A stretch of 64,000 nt of DNA from Rubrivivax gelatinosus (GCF_004340905.1 NZ_SLXD01000002.1:372001-436000), one strand, 5' to 3'. Positions 17,719 through 32,629 are shown, numbered from the stretch's first letter. Program-made: numbers and translations. Notes: generated by a model from the sequence alone, not told the origin.

Positions 17719-19377
17719 TTAAGCACGGAACCTCGACGTGATGGGGTAACGCCAGTCGCGCCCGAACGCCCGATGGGTGATGCGGATGCCGACCGGCGCC
17801 TGGCGCCGCTTGTACTCGTTGATCTTGATGAGCCGGGTGACACGTTCGACGTCGGCGCGCTCGAAGCCGGCGGCGACGATCTGCTCGACGCTCTGGTCGT
17901 CTTCCATGTAGCGCGCCAGGATCGCGTCGAGCACCTCGTAGGGCGGCAGGCTGTCCTGGTCGGTCTGATCCGGGCGCAGTTCGGCCGAGGGCGCACGCGT
18001 GATGATGCGCTGCGGGATGAGCTCGGCGCCCTGCGTGTTGCGCCAGTTCGCCAGGCGGTAGACCAGGGTCTTGGCGACGTCCTTGATGACCGCGAAACCA
18101 CCCGCCATGTCGCCGTAGAGCGTGCAGTAGCCGGTGGCCATCTCGCTCTTGTTGCCGGTGGTCAGAACGATGGCGCCGGTCTTGTTCGACAGCGCCATCA
18201 GCAGCGTGCCGCGGATGCGCGCCTGCAGGTTCTCCTCGGTCGTGTCCTCGGCCAGCCCGGCGAACTGCGGCGACAGCGCCGTGCGGAAGGCGTCGAACAT
18301 CGGCGCGATGTCGATCTCGTCGTAGCGCACGCCCAGGCGCGCGGCCATGTCGCGCGCGTCGATCCAGGAGATGTCGGCGGTGTACGGCGAGGGCATCATC
18401 ACCGCGCGCACCTTGTCGGCGCCGAGCGCGTCGACGGCCACCGCCAGCACCAGCGCCGAGTCGATGCCGCCGGACAGGCCGATGATCGCGCCGGGGAAGC
18501 CGTTCTTGCCGAGGTAGTCGCGCACGCCGGTGACGAGCGCGTCCCAGGCCTGGCGGTCGAGGTCGGGCGCGTCGGCGACCGGGCCGACGGGGCGGCAGTC
18601 GGCGTCGAAGTCGACGATCAGGAGTTCCTCGGCAAAGGTCGCGGCGCGCGCCGCCACCGCGCCCGAGGCGTCGAGCGCGAACGAGGCGCCATCGAACACG
18701 ACCTCGTCCTGGCCGCCGACCAGGTGCGCGAAGAGCAGCGGCAGGCCGACGTCGCGCGCACGCTCGGCCATGCGGGCCTGGCGCTCCTCGGCCTTGCCGA
18801 GGTGGAAGGGCGAGGCGTTGAGCACGCACAGCACCTGGGCGCCGGCGTCGCGCGCCAGGCGCGCGGGTTCGTCGAACCAGGCGTCCTCGCAGATCACGAC
18901 GCCGAAACGCAGGCCTTCGCAGTCGAAGACCAGCGGCGGCAGGCCGGCGTCGCGGCCGGAGACGAAGTAGCGGCGCTCGTCGAAGACCTGGTAGTTGGGC
19001 AGTTCGCGCTTGCAGTAGGTGGCCTGCACGCGTCCCCGCGCCAGCAGCGAGGCCGCGTTGTAGCGCTGCTGCACGGTCACGGACTTGGTCCTAAGATCGC
19101 CGCGCTCGCCGAACTGGTGCGGGTGCCCCACGACAAGATGCAGCCCTTCGCAGTCACTCAGTGCCTCGGCCAGCGCCGCCAGCGCCTCGGCGCAGGCCTG
19201 CATGAAGGCCGGGCGCAGCAGCAGGTCTTCGGGCGGGTAGCCGGTCAGCGCCAGCTCGGGCGCGAGCACCAGGCGCGCACCCTGCGCATAGGCGCGGCGC
19301 GCGGCGTCTTCGAGGCGGCGGGAGTTGCCGGCGAGATCACCGACGACGGCGTTGAACTGGGCCAGCGCGACCTTCAT
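17719..19377 (-). CDS. nadE: Glutamine-dependent NAD+ synthetase
   Basis: 552 residues, the two-domain type. The N-terminal nitrilase-like glutaminase has the triad Glu41 (LAPELALTGYPPEDL), Lys123 (CKRELPNYQ) and Cys163 (VVICEDAWFDE). The C-terminal synthetase has the ATP-pyrophosphatase loop SGGIDS (302-307). It amidates nicotinic acid adenine dinucleotide to NAD+ using glutamine-derived ammonia. It heads a two-gene unit with glnB. Confidence 0.97.
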   Translation of the reverse strand: MKVALAQFNAVVGDLAGNSRRLEDAARRAYAQGARLVLAPELALTGYPPEDLLLRPAFMQACAEALAALAEALSDCEGLHLVVGHPHQFGERGDLRTKSVTVQQRYNAASLLARGRVQATYCKRELPNYQVFDERRYFVSGRDAGLPPLVFDCEGLRFGVVICEDAWFDEPARLARDAGAQVLCVLNASPFHLGKAEERQARMAERARDVGLPLLFAHLVGGQDEVVFDGASFALDASGAVAARAATFAEELLIVDFDADCRPVGPVADAPDLDRQAWDALVTGVRDYLGKNGFPGAIIGLSGGIDSALVLAVAVDALGADKVRAVMMPSPYTADISWIDARDMAARLGVRYDEIDIAPMFDAFRTALSPQFAGLAEDTTEENLQARIRGTLLMALSNKTGAIVLTTGNKSEMATGYCTLYGDMAGGFAVIKDVAKTLVYRLANWRNTQGAELIPQRIITRAPSAELRPDQTDQDSLPPYEVLDAILARYMEDDQSVEQIVAAGFERADVERVTRLIKINEYKRRQAPVGIRITHRAFGRDWRYPITSRFRA

Positions 19378-19392
19378 CGACGGCTCCGCTGA

Positions 19393-20580
19393 ATGTCACG
19401 AGGGCTCACGAGAACGGATTATCACATCGGGGTCGAGGCCGACCCGGGACGGCTGGACGCGCAGGCCTGGAACACCCTGCTGGCGGCCCAGCCCTCGCCG
19501 ACGCCGTTCCTGCGCCACGAATACCTGACGGCGCTGCACGAGTCGGCAAGCGCGGTACCCGCCACCGGCTGGACCCCGCGTTTCCTGACGCTGCACGCCC
19601 CAGGCGGTGAGCTGGCCGGGGCCGCGCCGCTGTACCTGAAGACCCACTCCTGGGGCGAGTACGTCTTCGACTGGGCCTGGGCCGACGCCTATCGCCGGCA
19701 CGGCCTGCGCTACTACCCCAAGCTGCTCGGCGCGGTACCGTTCACGCCGGTGCCGGGCACGCGGCTGATGGCGCGCGACGAGGCCGCGCGCGACGCGCTT
19801 GTCGCCGCCATCCGCAGCCTTGCCGGCGAGGCCGGGCTGTCCTCGGCGCACGTGCTCTACGTCGACGACGCCGACCGCGCGGCCTTCGAACGGGCCGGCT
19901 GGATGCTGCGCGAGAACCTGCAGTTCCACTGGACCCGCGACGAGGCGCAGCCGGCGGCCGACTTCGACGCCCTGCTCGCCCGGCTGCAGCGCGACAAGCG
20001 CAAGAAGATCCAGCAGGAACGCCGCCGCGTCGCCGAACTCGGCGTGGAGTTCAGCGCCCACGAGGGCGAGGCGATCGATACCGGGCTGTGGGACTTCTTC
20101 CATCGCTGCTACACCTTGACCTACGCGGCGCACCAGTCGACGCCGTACCTGACACGCGAGTTCTTCGCCCGCATGCAGGCGACGATGGCGCCGCACTGGC
20201 TGATGTTCGTCGGCCGGCGCGAGGGCCGGCCGGTCGCGGCCTCGCTGGTGGCGATCGACCGCGAGCACGGCGCCGCCTGGGGCCGCTACTGGGGCGCGGT
20301 CGAGCCGCTGCCTTTCGTGCATTTCGAGGCCTGCTACTACCAGCCGCTGGCCTGGTGCCTGGCCAACGGTTTCAGGCGCTTCGAGGGTGGCGCCCAGGGC
20401 GAGCACAAGATGGCGCGCGGGCTGCTGCCGGTCCGCACGAACTCGGCCCACTGGCTGCGCGACGAACGTTTTGCCGGCGCGGTGGCCGAGTTCCTCGCCC
20501 GCGAGGGCGAGGGCGTGGCGGCCTGGGAGGACGAGCTGCGCGAGCGCAGCCCGTTCAAGCGCGCAGCGCCGGGCGGCTGA
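19393..20580 (+). CDS. FemAB-like/GNAT acyltransferase (COG3146, DUF482 type)
   Basis: 395 residues. The sequence has the two GNAT-like halves of the COG3146 family, with PFLRHEYLTALHES near the start, GEYVFDWAWADAYRRHGLRYYPKL in the first half, and RRFEGGAQGEHKMARGLLPV near the C-terminus. The family is annotated as peptidoglycan-biosynthesis-like acyltransferases, but substrate is unknown. It starts 16 bases from divergent nadE, so both promoters must overlap coding sequence or each other. Confidence 0.88.
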   Translation: MSRGLTRTDYHIGVEADPGRLDAQAWNTLLAAQPSPTPFLRHEYLTALHESASAVPATGWTPRFLTLHAPGGELAGAAPLYLKTHSWGEYVFDWAWADAYRRHGLRYYPKLLGAVPFTPVPGTRLMARDEAARDALVAAIRSLAGEAGLSSAHVLYVDDADRAAFERAGWMLRENLQFHWTRDEAQPAADFDALLARLQRDKRKKIQQERRRVAELGVEFSAHEGEAIDTGLWDFFHRCYTLTYAAHQSTPYLTREFFARMQATMAPHWLMFVGRREGRPVAASLVAIDREHGAAWGRYWGAVEPLPFVHFEACYYQPLAWCLANGFRRFEGGAQGEHKMARGLLPVRTNSAHWLRDERFAGAVAEFLAREGEGVAAWEDELRERSPFKRAAPGG

Positions 20581-20596
20581 GCGCGCCCGCGGCCGC

Positions 20597-21139
20597 TCAG
20601 GTGGCCGAGCGTTCCTTGGCCCAGTTGGCCATGCCGGCGCGGACCTCTTCGCGCGCGGACTCCGGACCTTCCCAGCCCAGCACCTTGACCCACTTGCCTT
20701 CCTCGAGATCCTTGTAGTGCTCGAAGAAGTGCTGGATCGCCTTCAGGCGCGCCGGGTTCAGGTCCTCGGGCTTCTGCCAGGACGAGTACAGCGACAGGAT
20801 CTTGGCCGTCGGCACCGCCAGCAGCTTGTTGTCGCCGCCGGCTTCGTCGTCCATCTTCAGCACGCCGATCGGGCGGCAGGTGACGACGACACCCGGGATC
20901 AGCGGCACCGGGGTGATGACGAGCACGTCCACCGGGTCGCCGTCGTCGGCGAGCGTGTTGGGCACGTAGCCGTAGTTGCACGGGTAGTGCATCGCCGTGC
21001 TCATGAAGCGGTCGACGAACAGCGCCCCCGAGTCGTGGTCGACCTCGTACTTGATCGGGTCGCCGTTCATCGGAATCTCGATGATGACGTTGAACTCGTC
21101 GGGCGCCTTGGCGCCGGGGGTCACGTTGTGCAGGCTCAT
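20597..21139 (-). CDS. ppa: Inorganic pyrophosphatase (family I, soluble)
   Basis: 180 residues from ATG 21139. The active-site signature is present as [20 protein letters not shown], with the Mg-binding aspartates, and the downstream PTAKI and HFFEHYK segments are typical. It hydrolyses cytosolic pyrophosphate to drive biosynthesis. It stands back to back with the membrane pyrophosphatase hppA over a 259-base shared region, so the cell has both energy-dissipating and energy-conserving enzymes. Confidence 0.96.
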   Translation of the reverse strand: MSLHNVTPGAKAPDEFNVIIEIPMNGDPIKYEVDHDSGALFVDRFMSTAMHYPCNYGYVPNTLADDGDPVDVLVITPVPLIPGVVVTCRPIGVLKMDDEAGGDNKLLAVPTAKILSLYSSWQKPEDLNPARLKAIQHFFEHYKDLEEGKWVKVLGWEGPESAREEVRAGMANWAKERSAT

Positions 21140-23576
<2,437 letters not shown>

Positions 23577-23598
23577 GCTCTCGGTCTTTCCCGCACGT

Positions 23599-23628
23599 GC
23601 CGGCGCCCTCGGGGCGCCGGCCTTTTTT
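23599..23628 (+). terminator. Intrinsic terminator of hppA
   Basis: A perfect 10-bp GC stem (GCCGGCGCCC and its complement, loop TCG) is followed by C and six T's. This is a canonical rho-independent terminator. Confidence 0.92.
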
Positions 23629-23631
23629 CGC

Positions 23632-23904
23632 ATGTCCGAGAAGCCTCCCGAGGTCGCGCCGGAGATCCCGCGCTTTCGTCCGCTGCCGCGACGGCGCCGG
23701 CTGCTGATCGTCGCGCTGGCGGTCGCGACCGCCTTCGCGGTGGTGTCGATGCTGCTGGATCCGCCCGGCCGCCCCGAGCACCCGCGCGACGCGCAGGTGC
23801 GCGAGTGCCCGAGCGGCCGCGGCGTCAACTGCGTCGGCGGCAAGGCCCAGGTGCTGCTGCTGGCACCCGACGCACCGAGCGCCGCCGCCTCCGCCGCACG
23901 CTGA
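23632..23904 (+). CDS. Hypothetical single-pass membrane protein
   Basis: 90 residues, no family recognised. The N-terminus is Pro/Glu-rich, then RRRRLLIVALAVATAFAVVSMLL forms one membrane helix after an Arg cluster (N-in), and a periplasmic tail has two cysteines (ECPSGRGVNCVGG). The ATG stands three bases after the hppA terminator T-run with no ribosome site, so it may depend on readthrough, begin from a leaderless message, or be spurious. Confidence 0.5.
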   Translation: MSEKPPEVAPEIPRFRPLPRRRRLLIVALAVATAFAVVSMLLDPPGRPEHPRDAQVRECPSGRGVNCVGGKAQVLLLAPDAPSAAASAAR

Positions 23905-23980
23905 GCCGCTGCGTGCTCCAGGTCACCGACAAGGGCGCCGTGCGGGTGTGCAATTCGGGCCTCGCCCTGCCCGACGCACG

Positions 23981-25306
23981 ATGACCGAAAAGCGCCCTCC
24001 CCGCACCGCCTCCGTTCCCCAGGGACGCACACGCCGGCTGCTGCACTTCGGCCGCGCCGTCGGTGAGCTCGCCGCGGGGGCGGCCGCCGAGGGCCTGTCG
24101 CGGCTGGCGCGAGGCCAGGTCCCCAAGGCCTCGGCGATGATGCTGACGCCGGCCAACGCACGTCGGCTCGCGAACCGGCTGTCGCGGCTGCGCGGCGCTG
24201 CGATGAAGTTCGGCCAGCTGATGTCGATGGACGGCCACGGCGTGCTGCCGCCGCAGTTCACCGAGTTGCTGGGCACGCTGCGCGACCAGGCCCACGTGAT
24301 GCCGGCCACGCAGCTCGCCGAGGTGCTGGAGCAGGAATACGGCGTCGGCTGGCACCGGCGCTTTCGCCAGTTCAGCTTCGAGCCGGTGGCCGCGGCCTCG
24401 ATCGGGCAGGTGCACCGCGCGGTGACGCACGACGGCCGCGTGCTGGCGCTGAAGATCCAGTACCCCGGCGTGCGCGAGAGCATCGACAGCGACGTCGCCA
24501 ACCTCGCGCTGCTGGCGAAGACGCCGGGGCTGGTGCCCTCGGGACTGGACCCGGCACCGCTGTTCGAACGTGTGCGCCGCGTGCTGCACCAGGAGACCGA
24601 CTACGTCGCCGAGGCGCGCGCGCTCGAGGAGTACCGCGAACGGCTCGGTGACGACGAGCTCTTCGTCGTGCCCGAGGTCGACGCCGAGCACTCGACCGGG
24701 CGCATCCTGGCGACGAGTTTCCAGCCCGGCGACACGATCGACCACCTCGCCGCGCCGGGCGTGCCGCAGGCGCACCGCGACCGCGTCGCCGAGGCGCTGT
24801 GCCACCTCGTCGTGCGCGAGATCTTCGAGCTGCGCCTGGTGCAGACCGACCCGAACTTCGCGAACTACCTCTACGACCCCGAGACGCGCCGTGTCGCGCT
24901 GCTGGACTTCGGCGCGACCCAGGCGGTGAGCCTGCAGCGCGTCGAGCACCTGCGCGCCGTGGGCCGCGCGATGCGTGACCAGGACGTCGAGGCGATGACG
25001 CGCGCCGCGCGCCGCGCCGGCTTCATCGCCGAGACCGACCCGCCGGAGCAGGCGCGCGGCGTCGTCAGGCTGATCCTGACGATCGGCGAGCCGCTGACGC
25101 ACGATGCGCCGTTCGACTTCGCGCGTTCGGACCTGTTCAAGCGCAGCTTCGAGGCCGGCCGCGAGCAGTTCTTCGGCGACGGCTTCTCGCACGCGCCGCC
25201 GCCGGACCTGGTGTTCCTGCAGCGCAAGATGGTCGGCGTCTTCATGCTGTGCACGCGGCTGAAGGCGCGCGTGAACCTGGCGCGCGTGTTCGGCGCCCAG
25301 CTCTAG
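23981..25306 (+). CDS. ABC1/UbiB-family atypical protein kinase-like protein
   Basis: 441 residues. The family-specific KxGQ motif is K76-FGQ79 (MKFGQLMSMD), the Ala-rich nucleotide loop is AAASIGQVHRA (about 135), and QTDPNFANYL with LLDFGATQ stands for the catalytic and metal-binding loops. UbiB/COQ8 relatives support ubiquinone synthesis or lipid handling by an ATPase activity. This sequence lacks the C-terminal membrane helices of UbiB proper and is nearer the soluble AarF/ADCK type. It converges with the EamA gene, leaving one base between stops. Confidence 0.92.
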   Translation: MTEKRPPRTASVPQGRTRRLLHFGRAVGELAAGAAAEGLSRLARGQVPKASAMMLTPANARRLANRLSRLRGAAMKFGQLMSMDGHGVLPPQFTELLGTLRDQAHVMPATQLAEVLEQEYGVGWHRRFRQFSFEPVAAASIGQVHRAVTHDGRVLALKIQYPGVRESIDSDVANLALLAKTPGLVPSGLDPAPLFERVRRVLHQETDYVAEARALEEYRERLGDDELFVVPEVDAEHSTGRILATSFQPGDTIDHLAAPGVPQAHRDRVAEALCHLVVREIFELRLVQTDPNFANYLYDPETRRVALLDFGATQAVSLQRVEHLRAVGRAMRDQDVEAMTRAARRAGFIAETDPPEQARGVVRLILTIGEPLTHDAPFDFARSDLFKRSFEAGREQFFGDGFSHAPPPDLVFLQRKMVGVFMLCTRLKARVNLARVFGAQL

Positions 25307-25307
25307 C

Positions 25308-26189
25308 TCAGGCCGGGGAGCGCCGGCGCATGCCCAGCCACTCGTTGGCGGCCAGTGCCCCCAGCACCAGCAGGCCGCCGGCGAGCACCGCCGAGTCGGG
25401 CGCCTCGCCGGCGCCCAGCCAGGCCCAGCTGACGCCGAAGATCACCTCCAGCAGCCCGAGCAACGACATCTCGGCGGCCGGCAGCACGCGTGCGACGGCG
25501 ACCGCGATCAGGCAGGGCACCGCCAGCTGCACCGAGCCCAGCAGCGCCAGCAGGCCGAGATCGTGGGCCGAGGCCTGGAAGGGCCAGGCCAGCGGCAGCG
25601 TCACCAGCGCCGACAGCGTCGCGCCGATCAGCACCGCCGGCAGCATGTCGGCGCCGGGGTCGTCGCGCCGGGACTGCAGCGTCGTCCAGTTGATCGCCGC
25701 GGCCACCGGCACCGCCAGCGCGACCAGCGTGCCGGCGAAGTGACGCGCGTCACCGGCGCTCAGGTGCTGGCCGTACATCCAGGCGATGCCGCCGCCGGCC
25801 ACCGCGATCGCGCCCCAGGTGCGTGCCGGCAGCCGGTGCCCCAGCACGAAACGCGCGAGCAGCGCCGTGAACAGCGGCCCCAGCGCCATCGTCACCAGCA
25901 CGTTGGCCACGGTGGTCAGCGTCAGGCCGACCATGAAGGCCGTGTACATGACGCTCCAGCACACGCCCGACAGCCAGATCGTGCGCCCGCCGCCGCGGAT
26001 CGACCGCCACAGCACCGCCGGCCCGCGCAGCCACGACAGCAGCGCGATCAGTGCCAGCGCGTTGAAGGCGCTGCGCCAGAACGTGACCTCGAAACTGCGC
26101 GCCGCCTCCAGGTGGCGCGTGACGACGCCCGCGATGCTCCACATCAGCGTGGCGACGATCATCAGCAGCACGGCGTTGCGACGAGACAC
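25308..26189 (-). CDS. EamA/DMT-family transporter
   Basis: About 293 residues from GTG 26189; TTG 26243 in the same frame would add 18 residues not resembling the family. Ten hydrophobic helices in two EamA repeats are visible, starting VLLMIVATLMWSIAGVVTRHL and, in the second half, VPVAAAINWTTLQ. Such inner-membrane carriers export amino acids, nucleosides or other metabolites; the substrate cannot be inferred. Confidence 0.9.
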   Translation of the reverse strand: MSRRNAVLLMIVATLMWSIAGVVTRHLEAARSFEVTFWRSAFNALALIALLSWLRGPAVLWRSIRGGGRTIWLSGVCWSVMYTAFMVGLTLTTVANVLVTMALGPLFTALLARFVLGHRLPARTWGAIAVAGGGIAWMYGQHLSAGDARHFAGTLVALAVPVAAAINWTTLQSRRDDPGADMLPAVLIGATLSALVTLPLAWPFQASAHDLGLLALLGSVQLAVPCLIAVAVARVLPAAEMSLLGLLEVIFGVSWAWLGAGEAPDSAVLAGGLLVLGALAANEWLGMRRRSPA

Positions 26190-26302
26190 GGCAGAAGCAG
26201 AAGAGCGAATGCCCCACAGAGGCTCGCGCAGCGAGCCGGGCAACTATCTGGCTAGAGCCCGCCTCTCGGAGGGGGGCTGGGGGGAGCGGTGCGGAAGAGC
26301 GG

Positions 26303-26331
26303 AACGCGGGCGGCGCACGCGCCGCCAGCGT
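26303..26331 (-). terminator. Hairpin after typA
   Basis: An 8-bp perfect GC stem (26309-26326, 2-base loop), extended by an outer AACGC/GCGTT pairing, lies immediately past the typA stop. The tail TTCCGCTCTTCC is only moderately pyrimidine-rich, so terminator status is likely but not certain. Confidence 0.5.
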
Positions 26332-28157
<1,826 letters not shown>

Positions 28158-28161
<4 letters not shown>

Positions 28162-29165
28162 GTCGTGGCCTCGTGCCCGTGGGCGGTCTGGGGCGTGGAG
28201 GTGGCGGTCTCGGGAATCGAGACCGGCGGGATGGGTTGGAGCTGCGCGGCCACCTCGACGGGGCTGAGCAGGCGGTCGGCGATCAGCTCCCCGCGGGTGA
28301 TGTGCGCGCTGCCGAGGAAGGCGCGCGGGTCCGGGCCATAGACGCGCACGGCGCTCGCGTCGGCTTGCCCGGTGCGGCGGCGCTGCCCGGACAGGAAACG
28401 GCCGGCCTCGTCGTCGGCCAGCCGCAGGGCGGGCCAGTCGGCGAGCAGGCAGTCGATCGGCCGGATCAGCGCGTCGCGCTCCGCCGGCGTCAGGGTTTGC
28501 AGTTCGTCGATCGTCACCGCGCCGTCCAGCGTCAGCGCGCCGCTGGCGGTGCGGCGCAGCGCCGCCAGGTGCGCGCCGCAGCCCAGCGCACGGCCGATGT
28601 CCTCGGCCAGCGTGCGCACGTAGGTGCCCTTGGTGCAGAGCACGTCGAGCACCAGCGTCGGCGCGGTCCAGTCGAGCACCGCGAGGGAGCGGATCGTCAC
28701 CCGGCGCGGCGTGCGCTCGACCTCGACGCCGGCACGCGCGTAGTCGTACAGCGCGCGGCCCTCGTGCTTCAGCGCCGAGTGCATCGGCGGCAGCTGGTCG
28801 ATCTCGCCGGTGAAACGCGCCAGCACGGCGGCTATCGCGGCGCGGTCGCACTCGACCGGGCGTTCCTCGAGCACCTCGCCTTCGAGGTCGCCGGTGCTCG
28901 TCGTGCGGCCCAGGTGCAGCGTCGCGGTGTAGCGCTTGTCGGCGTCCAGGCTGGCCTGCGAGAACTTGGTCGCGGCGCCGAAACACAGCGGCAGCAGGCC
29001 GGTGGCCAGCGGGTCCAGCGTTCCGGTGTGGCCGCCCTTCTCCGCACGCAGGATGCCCTTGGCCTTCTGCAGCGCGTCGTTGCTCGTCCAGCCGATCGGC
29101 TTGTCGAGCAGCAGCACGCCGTGCAGGGCACGGCGCGGCTGGCGGGGCGGACGGGCGTTGCGCAT
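28158..29165 (-). CDS. truB: tRNA pseudouridine(55) synthase
   Basis: 335 residues. The catalytic aspartate is Asp51 in [38 protein letters not shown] and the C-terminal PUA-like region complete the family. It makes pseudouridine 55 in the T-loop of tRNAs. The C-terminal 15-20 residues are Pro/Thr-rich and variable. It follows rbfA by nine bases. Confidence 0.96.
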
Positions 29166-29174
29166 CGCGGCGGC

Positions 29175-29540
29175 TCAGTCGTCCTTGGCCCGGGTGGCGT
29201 TGGCCTTGGTGATCAGCGCCGACAGGTCGGCCGCGCGTTCGGTCGTGCGGTCGAAATGGAAGTGCAGCGTCGGCACGGTGTGGATCGCCAGGCGCTTGAA
29301 CAGGCCGTTGCGCAGGAAGCCGGCGGCTTCGTTGAGCGCCGTGGCGCTGTCCTCGGCACTGCCGACGAGCACCGAGAAATAGACCTGCGCATGCGCGTAG
29401 TCGGGCGAGACCTCGACGCTGTTGATCGTGACCATGCCGATGCGCGGGTCCTTCAGCTCGCGGATCAGCTCGGCCAGATCACGCTGGATCTGGTCGGCGA
29501 CGCGGAAGCTGCGGTTGACGGGGGCTTTCTTGTGACGCAT
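29175..29540 (-). CDS. rbfA: 30S ribosome-binding factor A
   Basis: 121 residues from ATG 29540, which begins [20 protein letters not shown]. The KH-like RbfA fold is shown by [31 protein letters not shown]. It assists maturation of the 16S rRNA 5' end and cold adaptation. An upstream in-frame codon at 29603 runs through the infB-rbfA hairpin and is rejected as start. Confidence 0.95.
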   Translation of the reverse strand: MRHKKAPVNRSFRVADQIQRDLAELIRELKDPRIGMVTINSVEVSPDYAHAQVYFSVLVGSAEDSATALNEAAGFLRNGLFKRLAIHTVPTLHFHFDRTTERAADLSALITKANATRAKDD

Positions 29541-29550
29541 CGGGATGCTC

Positions 29551-29581
29551 CAAAAAACACGCGACCCCGCCAAGGCGGGGC
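29551..29581 (-). terminator. Terminator-like hairpin between infB and rbfA
   Basis: Stem CCCCGCC/GGCGGGG with a 2-base loop (29565-29580), then TCGCGTG and six T's on the minus strand. The gap before the T-run weakens it; partial termination inside the operon is plausible. Confidence 0.5.
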
Positions 29582-29643
29582 CGCTCGAGATCAAGGTCGG
29601 CACGCTGCCGTCCGGCGCGGGGGCCGGGCGGCAGCCGGGGGAC

Positions 29644-32574
29644 TCACAGGGTCCGGGCCACTTCCTTGACTTCGAAGACTTCGAGCTGGTCGCCTTCGCG
29701 GATGTCGTTGTAGTTCTTCAGCTTGATGCCGCACTCGAAGCCTTCCTTGACTTCGCGCACGTCGTCCTTCAGCCGCTTCAGCGACTCGATCTCGCCGGTG
29801 TAGACGACGACGTTCTCGCGCAGCAGGCGGAAGCGGGCGTTGCGGGTCACCTGGCCGGCGGTGATCATGCAGCCAGCCACCGTGCCGATCTTGCTGGCCA
29901 CGAACACCTGGCGGATCTCGGCCATGCCGATGACTTCCTCGCGCTGCTCCGGCGCCAGCATGCCCGCCATCGCCGCCTTCACCTCGTCGACCGCGTCGTA
30001 GATGATGTTGTAGTAGCGGATGTCGACGCCGTTGCCCTCGGCCAGCTTGCGCGCGCCGGCATCGGCCCGCGTGTTGAAGCCGATGACCACCGCCTTCGAG
30101 GCGATCGCCAGGTTGACGTCGCTTTCGCTGATGCCGCCGACCGCGGCGTGCACGATCTGCACCTTGACCTCGGCCGTCGACAGCTTCTGCAGGCTCTGCG
30201 CCAGCGCTTCCTGCGAACCCTGCACGTCGGCCTTGATGATCAGCGGCAGGGTCTGCGCGGCGTCGCCGAGCTGGTCGAACATGTTCTCCAGCTTCGCGGC
30301 CTGCTGGCGCGCCAGCTTGACGTCGCGGTACTTGCCCTGGCGGAAGGTCGCGATCTCGCGCGCCCGGCGCTCGTCGGTCAGCACGATGAACTCGTCGCCG
30401 GCCTGCGGCACCTCGGTCAGGCCCTGGATCTCGACCGGCATCGACGGCCCCACCGATTCGGTGTTCTTGCCGTCCTCGTCGAGCATCGCGCGGACCCGGC
30501 CGTAGCTCGAGCCGGCGAGCACGACGTCGCCCTTCTTCAGCGTGCCGCTCTGCACCAGCACCGTGGCCACCGGGCCGCGGCCCTTGTCCAGGCGCGCTTC
30601 GATGACCAGGCCGCGGGCGGCGGCTTCCACCGGCGCCTTCAGCTCCAGCACCTCGGCCTGCAGCAGCACCTGCTCGAGCAGGTTGTCGATGCCCGTGCCG
30701 GCCTTGGCCGACACCGGGACGAACGGCGAGTCACCGCCGAAGTCCTCGGGCACGACGCCTTCGGCCACAAGCTCGCTCTTCACGCGCTCGAGGTTGGCAT
30801 CGGGCTTGTCGATCTTGTTCAGCGCCACGACGATCGGCACCTGCGCCGCCTTGGCGTGCGAGATCGCTTCCTTGGTCTGCGGCATCACGCCGTCGTCGGC
30901 AGCCACGACCAGGATGACGATGTCGGTCGCCTTGGCGCCGCGGGCACGCATCGCGGTGAACGCCGCGTGGCCCGGGGTGTCGAGGAAGGTGACGACGCCG
31001 CGCGGCGTCTCGACGTGGTACGCGCCGATGTGCTGCGTGATGCCGCCGGCCTCGCCCGCCGCGACACGCGCCCGGCGGATGTAGTCCAGCAGCGAGGTCT
31101 TGCCGTGGTCGACGTGACCCATCACGGTGACGACCGGCGGACGCGGCAGCGCCTCGGCGGCGTTGTGCGCGGCGGTCTCTTCCTCGGTGAAGGCTTCCGG
31201 GTCGTCCAGCTTGGCAGCGAACGCCTTGTGGCCCATCTCCTCGACGAGGATCATGGCCGTTTCCTGGTCGAGCTGCTGGTTGATCGTGACCATCTGGCCC
31301 AGCTTCATCAGCTGCTTGATCAGCTCGCTCGCCTTGACGGACATCTTGTGCGCGAGGTCGGCGACGGAAATCGTCTCCGGCACGTGCACTTCCTGGATCT
31401 GCTGCTCGGGCGGCGGCGTGAAGTTGGAGCCGCCGTCGCGGTCGCCACGGCCACCGCGCATGCCGCCACGCGGCGCACGCCAGCCCGGTCGAGCGCCACC
31501 GGCGTCGCCGCGCGTCTTCAGCGCGGCACGCTTCTTGGCGGCGTCGTCAGCCCAGCTCGACGACAGCTTCTCGCTCTTGACCTGCTTCTTGTCGCCCGGC
31601 TTGGCGGCCGTCGACGACGGCGCGGCACCCGGGGCACCCGGCTTGGCGGCCGGCTTGTGGATCGTGCCCTTGATCGCTTCCTTGGCCGCTTCGGGCTTCG
31701 GCTCCTCGGGCTTCTTGGCCACGAGCGTCTTGCGCGGCTGGGCCATCATCGCGCGGATGGCGGCGGCTTCGGCCTCGGCGGCCTTGCGCTTGCGCTGCAG
31801 CTCGGCCTGGCGCGCGGTGTCCTCGGCGGCCTTGTCGGCAGCCTTGACGACACGCAGCACCGGCTTGGGCGGCTCGGCAGGCTTGGCCGGCTCGACCTTC
31901 GGCGGCTCGGCGGGCTTGGCCGCCTCGACCGGCTTGGCCGTCTCGGCCGGCTTCGCGGGCTCGCCGGACTTGGCCGACTGCGCCGCCTGCAGACGCGCGG
32001 CCTCCTCGGCAGCGGCCTTGGCGGCAGCTTCCGCCGCGGCCTTGGCGGCGGCTTCGGCGGCAGCCTTCTCGGCGGCTTCGGCGGCCGCCTTCGCGGCGGC
32101 CTCGGCGGCTTCACGCGCCAGACGCTCCTGCTCCTCGCGGCGGCGGCGCTGTTCGGCGAGCTCCTCTTCCTGGCGGCGCAGGGCTTCGGCCTCGGCGCGC
32201 GCTTCTTCCTCGCGGCGCTGCAGGTCGAGTTCCTCGGCCGACGGGCCGGCGGTCATCTCGCCGCCGGGGATGTCGTCACGCTTGACGAACACGCGCTTCT
32301 TGCGCACCTCGACCTGGATCGTGCGTGCCTTGCCGCTGGCATCGGCCTGCTTGATCTCGGTGGTCGACTTGCGCGTCAGCGTGATCTTCTTGCGCTCGGC
32401 GCCGCCAGTGCCGTGCGATGAACGCAGGAACTCGAGCAGACGCTCCTTGTCCGCATCGGTCAATGCGTCGTCGGGCGACTTCTTGGCGACGCCGGCCGAC
32501 TGCAGCTGCTCCAGCAGCGCCGCCGTGGGGCGGTTGAGCTGGAGGGCGAACTGGGCGACGGTAGTCACGGCCAT
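29644..32574 (-). CDS. infB: Translation initiation factor IF-2
   Basis: 976 residues, long for the family because of an extended N-terminus. In order: IF2_N domain (about 1-55), a charged helical Ala/Glu/Lys region (about 110-260), a second IF2_N domain ([22 protein letters not shown]), the G domain from about residue 480 ([38 protein letters not shown]) and C-terminal domains II-IV. It brings formyl-Met-tRNA to the 30S subunit. It lies between nusA and rbfA as in most proteobacteria. Confidence 0.97.
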   Translation of the reverse strand: MAVTTVAQFALQLNRPTAALLEQLQSAGVAKKSPDDALTDADKERLLEFLRSSHGTGGAERKKITLTRKSTTEIKQADASGKARTIQVEVRKKRVFVKRDDIPGGEMTAGPSAEELDLQRREEEARAEAEALRRQEEELAEQRRRREEQERLAREAAEAAAKAAAEAAEKAAAEAAAKAAAEAAAKAAAEEAARLQAAQSAKSGEPAKPAETAKPVEAAKPAEPPKVEPAKPAEPPKPVLRVVKAADKAAEDTARQAELQRKRKAAEAEAAAIRAMMAQPRKTLVAKKPEEPKPEAAKEAIKGTIHKPAAKPGAPGAAPSSTAAKPGDKKQVKSEKLSSSWADDAAKKRAALKTRGDAGGARPGWRAPRGGMRGGRGDRDGGSNFTPPPEQQIQEVHVPETISVADLAHKMSVKASELIKQLMKLGQMVTINQQLDQETAMILVEEMGHKAFAAKLDDPEAFTEEETAAHNAAEALPRPPVVTVMGHVDHGKTSLLDYIRRARVAAGEAGGITQHIGAYHVETPRGVVTFLDTPGHAAFTAMRARGAKATDIVILVVAADDGVMPQTKEAISHAKAAQVPIVVALNKIDKPDANLERVKSELVAEGVVPEDFGGDSPFVPVSAKAGTGIDNLLEQVLLQAEVLELKAPVEAAARGLVIEARLDKGRGPVATVLVQSGTLKKGDVVLAGSSYGRVRAMLDEDGKNTESVGPSMPVEIQGLTEVPQAGDEFIVLTDERRAREIATFRQGKYRDVKLARQQAAKLENMFDQLGDAAQTLPLIIKADVQGSQEALAQSLQKLSTAEVKVQIVHAAVGGISESDVNLAIASKAVVIGFNTRADAGARKLAEGNGVDIRYYNIIYDAVDEVKAAMAGMLAPEQREEVIGMAEIRQVFVASKIGTVAGCMITAGQVTRNARFRLLRENVVVYTGEIESLKRLKDDVREVKEGFECGIKLKNYNDIREGDQLEVFEVKEVARTL
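31870..32130 (-). repeat. Low-complexity AAxAAAK/AKPAE repeat region of infB
   Basis: Imperfect repeats of [16 protein letters not shown] type are followed by AKPAE/AKPVE/PPKPA units. The first part would form a long charged single alpha-helix and the second an extended linker. Length differences between strains are expected. Confidence 0.7.
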
Positions 32575-32629
32575 GTGGCGGTATTCCTCGGTTTTTTGCA
32601 GCGGGCGCGAGCGTTCAGCGGTCTGTCGT

